DNA from: an uncultured Flavobacteriales bacterium
GTDB taxonomy: Bacteria; Bacteroidota; Bacteroidia; Flavobacteriales; Vicingaceae
Assembly (NCBI GenBank): GCA_913052515.1
Contig: CAJXFJ010000028.1
Location: 1-10,398 of the forward strand
Reading direction: 5' to 3'
DNA: 10,398 nt
Shown here: piece by piece, positions 8,007 to 10,398 of the stretch
Numbering within the stretch: the first letter of the stretch is position 1
Layout of the letters: each line of letters opens with the position of its first letter
Translations under genes and position numbers: made by a program
The notes under the pieces: model-generated
Seen by the model: only the letters and a program-made list of their open reading frames with translations
What the model was told of the DNA's origin: nothing
The model's database searches: none

Positions 8007-8047
8007 TCACTGTTGTTAAAATTTCTTATTTCATTTAACTTAGAAAG

Positions 8048-8650
8048 ATGAAAAAAGTATTAATTCTTTTCGCACATCCCAAATTTGAAAAATCTCGTGC
8101 AAACCGAGCTTTAATTGAGCAAGTAAAAGAAGTAGAAGGTGTTCATTTTCATGATTTGTATGAGGCTTATCCCGACTTCCACATTGATGTAGAATATGAG
8201 AAAGCTTTGCTTTTAGAGCATGATGTGATCATTTGGCATCATCCTTTTTACTGGTATAGTTGCCCGCCTTTGCTAAAACAATGGATTGACATGGTCTTAG
8301 AATTCAATTGGGCCTATGGGCCGGAAGGAAATGCTTTGGCAGGTAAAATTTGTTTGAATGCCATCACTACTGGTGGCTCAAGAGAAGTGTATTGCTCTAC
8401 AGGTTATAATACCTATTCGGTAAATGAATTTTTAAAGCCATTTGAACAAACCGCTAGACTTTGTAAAATGACCTATTTTCCTCCCTTTGCAACCATGGGA
8501 ACGTATCGTCTAAGCGATGAAGAAATTGAAGAACACGCTATCTTGTATAAGCGTTTGGTGCATAACTTACAGCAGGGTTTAAATGCTGAACAAGTTCAAG
8601 GAACTTCCTTTTTAAATGAATTGAAACTTTTAAAAGCCATAAAAGCATGA
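8048..8650 (+). CDS. kefF: KefF/KefG-like NAD(P)H:quinone oxidoreductase (Kef ancillary protein)
   Basis: A 200-residue flavodoxin-fold protein of the NAD(P)H dehydrogenase (quinone) family that includes KefF and KefG of E. coli. Visible motifs: FAHP at residues 8-11 with the following SRANRAL, typical of the FMN phosphate loop; LYEAYPDFHIDV; WHHPFYWYSCPPLLKQWID at 63-81; WAYGPEGNAL; ITTGGSRE around 106-113; and FPPFATMGTYR. These track E. coli KefF (from memory: YPDFNIDI, HPMQWYSIPPLLKLWID, WAYGHGG, VTTGGG) closely. KefF binds the cytosolic side of the KefC antiporter and activates it, and also reduces quinones and other electrophiles with NAD(P)H and FMN. The last 20 or so residues extend beyond the E. 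coli protein. The ATG at 8048 is preceded by a purine run (GAAAG), and the TGA overlaps the antiporter start by 4 bases, so the two are translated together. Symbol given by homology and context; KefG or a generic quinone reductase are alternatives. Confidence 0.88.
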   Translation: MKKVLILFAHPKFEKSRANRALIEQVKEVEGVHFHDLYEAYPDFHIDVEYEKALLLEHDVIIWHHPFYWYSCPPLLKQWIDMVLEFNWAYGPEGNALAGKICLNAITTGGSREVYCSTGYNTYSVNEFLKPFEQTARLCKMTYFPPFATMGTYRLSDEEIEEHAILYKRLVHNLQQGLNAEQVQGTSFLNELKLLKAIKA

Positions 8651-10398
8651 CCGGAAGTTTATTGTTTCAAGCCATTATCTTTTTGTTTTCTGCTATCATT
8701 TGTGTGGCCTTAGCCAAACGAATAGGCTTAAGTTCTGTTTTGGGTTATTTGTTGGCAGGCGTTTTAATCGGTCCGTTTGCTTTGGGCTTTGTTGGTGAAG
8801 AAGGACAAGACATTATGCACTTTGCAGAGTTTGGCGTTGTGATGATGCTTTTTTTAATTGGATTAGAAATAGAACCCAAGAGTTTTTGGAACATGCGCAA
8901 ATCCATTCTAGGAATGGGAGGGATACAAGTGGTGTTGACCTTGCTGTTATCTTTTGCTTTGTTTGAAAGTTTAGGTTTTGATTGGAAAGTTGCTTTAGTC
9001 ATTTCCATGGCCGTAGCCCTTTCTTCTACAGCCATTGCTCTCCAAATTATTAAAGAGAAAGGTTTAATGGATAGCACTTTTGGCAATTCAGCATTTTCCA
9101 TTTTATTGTTCCAGGACATTATTGTCATTTTCATGTTGGGTGCCCTGCCTTTATTATCTTCAAAAGAAACTTCCCATGCAGACGGTGGACATGAAGAATC
9201 CTTTACAATCCTTCAAAATTTGCCTTTAGGACTGCAAACTTTGTCCATATTGTTATCGGTGGTTTTAATTGTAGTGGCCGGTAAATATTTAATTGTTCCC
9301 ATGTTGCGGAAAGTGGCCAATAGCGGGGTGAGGGAATTATTGATAGCAGCTGCTTTTCTCATTGTTTTAGGCATTAGCTTTTTAATGGAAATAGTGGGTT
9401 TAAGTCCTGCTTTAGGTGCATTTTTAGGTGGAGTTGTACTTTCAAATAGTCAGTTTAAACATGAGTTAGAAAGCACCTTAGAGCCTTTTAAAAACCTCTT
9501 TCTAGGGCTGTTTTTTATGACGGTTGGTGCATCCATCAATTTTTTCTTAATTGCAGAAGAACCACTAAGTATTGGTGGAATTTTAGTGGCCATTTTGCTC
9601 TTAAAAGCAATAGTTTTATTTGTAACTGGTAAGATTTTTAAATTGAAAGTCGATCAAAATTTACTCCTCACATTTAGCTTAGCGCAAGTTGGGGAGTTTG
9701 CTTTTGTCTTACTCTCTTTTGCTTTTGGCTTGCGAATTATCGATCAAGAGCAAATGGACTTAATGTTGGTAATTACCGCCTTAAGCATGGGGTTAACGCC
9801 AATTTTAAGTGTACTGAACGAACGCTTGATTTTACCCAATGTGGGCACCAAAGTAGCTGTAAAACGACAGATGGACCACATTGCAAAATCGCAAAAAGTA
9901 ATTTTGGTTGGATTTGGTCATTTTGGAAGTACCATCGGACGATTTTTGCGTTCGCATGGGGTAGAAGCCACCATTTTAGATCAAGATTCTAATCGGGTTG
10001 ATTTTCTTCGGAAAATGGGCTTTGAAGTGTACTATGGAGATGCTACTCGATTGGATTTATTAGAATCTGCGGGCATTGCCGATGCCAAAATTTTGATTTG
10101 TGCTATTGATAACCCAGAAATTACCAAAGAAGTTAGCAATCTGGTGAAAGAGCATTTTCCACATGTGGAGTTGTTGATTCGTTCCCGAAACAGATACGAT
10201 GCTTATGAATTGTTGAACTTAGGACATGAAAACATTTATCGGGAATCTTTAGATACTTCATTGAAAATGGCTGCCGATGTCTTGAGTAAAATGGGTTTTC
10301 GAAAATATACCTTGCAACGACAAATTCAAAATTTCATCAAATACGATGAAGCCATAGTCCGGCGATTAGCCCAAGAGAATAAAGACGAGAAAAAAAGT
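8647..10398 (+). CDS. kefC: KefB/KefC-type potassium/proton antiporter (CPA2 family), 3' end missing
   Basis: The frame opens at the ATG overlapping the kefF-like stop (ATGA) and stays open for 584 codons to the window edge; E. coli KefC is about 620 residues, so little is missing. Residues 1-390 form the multi-spanning CPA2 exchanger, with LIGLEIEP, MAVALSSTAIALQ (121-133), the ion-site pair Q156-D157 in LLFQDI, GLSPALGAFLGG, the regulatory loop HELESTLEPFKN (272-283) and AQVGEFAFVL (346-355). From about 416 a cytosolic KTN/RCK nucleotide-binding domain follows: GFGHFG at 422-427, acidic D445 at the end of the second strand, YGDATRLDLLESAG, VKEHFPH. In E. coli, Kef exports K+ with H+ entry, acidifying the cytosol to protect against electrophiles. 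The loop residue equivalent to E. coli KefC D264 is Thr277 here. The gating ligand is uncertain. B versus C subtype cannot be decided; pairing with a KefF-like protein favours C. Confidence 0.9.
   Translation, partial: MTGSLLFQAIIFLFSAIICVALAKRIGLSSVLGYLLAGVLIGPFALGFVGEEGQDIMHFAEFGVVMMLFLIGLEIEPKSFWNMRKSILGMGGIQVVLTLLLSFALFESLGFDWKVALVISMAVALSSTAIALQIIKEKGLMDSTFGNSAFSILLFQDIIVIFMLGALPLLSSKETSHADGGHEESFTILQNLPLGLQTLSILLSVVLIVVAGKYLIVPMLRKVANSGVRELLIAAAFLIVLGISFLMEIVGLSPALGAFLGGVVLSNSQFKHELESTLEPFKNLFLGLFFMTVGASINFFLIAEEPLSIGGILVAILLLKAIVLFVTGKIFKLKVDQNLLLTFSLAQVGEFAFVLLSFAFGLRIIDQEQMDLMLVITALSMGLTPILSVLNERLILPNVGTKVAVKRQMDHIAKSQKVILVGFGHFGSTIGRFLRSHGVEATILDQDSNRVDFLRKMGFEVYYGDATRLDLLESAGIADAKILICAIDNPEITKEVSNLVKEHFPHVELLIRSRNRYDAYELLNLGHENIYRESLDTSLKMAADVLSKMGFRKYTLQRQIQNFIKYDEAIVRRLAQENKDEKKS

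Noticed and set aside
8007..8047. Promoter or terminator between the channel remnant and the kefF-like gene
   Set aside because: The 41 bases show neither a TAnnTTTG-type element nor a hairpin. The short shared ATCACT near 6036 and 8006 is too short to signal homology between the two spacers.
8745..9134. Minus-strand open frame of 129 codons inside the antiporter gene
   Set aside because: It lies opposite a strongly conserved KefC-type coding frame, has no recognisable domain and no room for its own regulation; it is a shadow. The same applies to minus-strand frames at 180-584, 1069-1269, 3217-3693, 3811-3993 and 4560-4814, and the plus-strand frame at 5374-5589 inside the channel gene.

Overview
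The window reads as a piece of a Bacteroidota chromosome, probably Flavobacteriia-like. It is AT-rich and densely packed on the plus strand. It carries a secreted protein ending in a type IX secretion (T9SS) sorting domain of the kind restricted to that phylum (YPNP motif near the C-terminus, after PKD domains). I cannot name a genus.

Layout, all on the plus strand. Positions 1-5993 hold a four-gene block: the 3' part of a MarR-family regulator (cut by the left edge), a periplasmic adaptor of the HlyD/AcrA type, an RND inner-membrane pump of 1052 residues, and a TolC-like outer-membrane channel. Gaps are 3 and 1 bases, then an 11-base overlap, so this is one operon encoding a complete tripartite drug or toxicant exporter with its regulator. 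Positions 8048-10398 hold a KefF-like NAD(P)H:quinone reductase and a KefB/KefC-type potassium/proton antiporter (cut by the right edge). These two overlap by 4 bases and form the classic electrophile-protection pair.

Between the two blocks sits one unrelated gene (6081-7916), a large secreted protein with Asp-box (BNR-like) repeats, two PKD domains and a T9SS sorting tail. The most notable feature is what flanks it. The last 88 bases of the channel gene (5906-5993) occur again directly downstream of this gene (7919-8006), 83/88 identical, including a stop codon at the same place. Most of the differences are silent. The simplest reading is that the secreted-protein gene was inserted at the 3' end of the channel gene, leaving a displaced copy of that end behind. 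Before the insertion, the channel gene would have been followed about 41 bases later by the kefF-like gene, giving one continuous regulator-efflux-Kef stress cluster.

No RNA genes, CRISPR arrays, integrases or transposases were seen. Noncoding stretches are short: 87 bases at 5994-6080 and 131 bases at 7917-8047, most of the latter being the channel-gene remnant.
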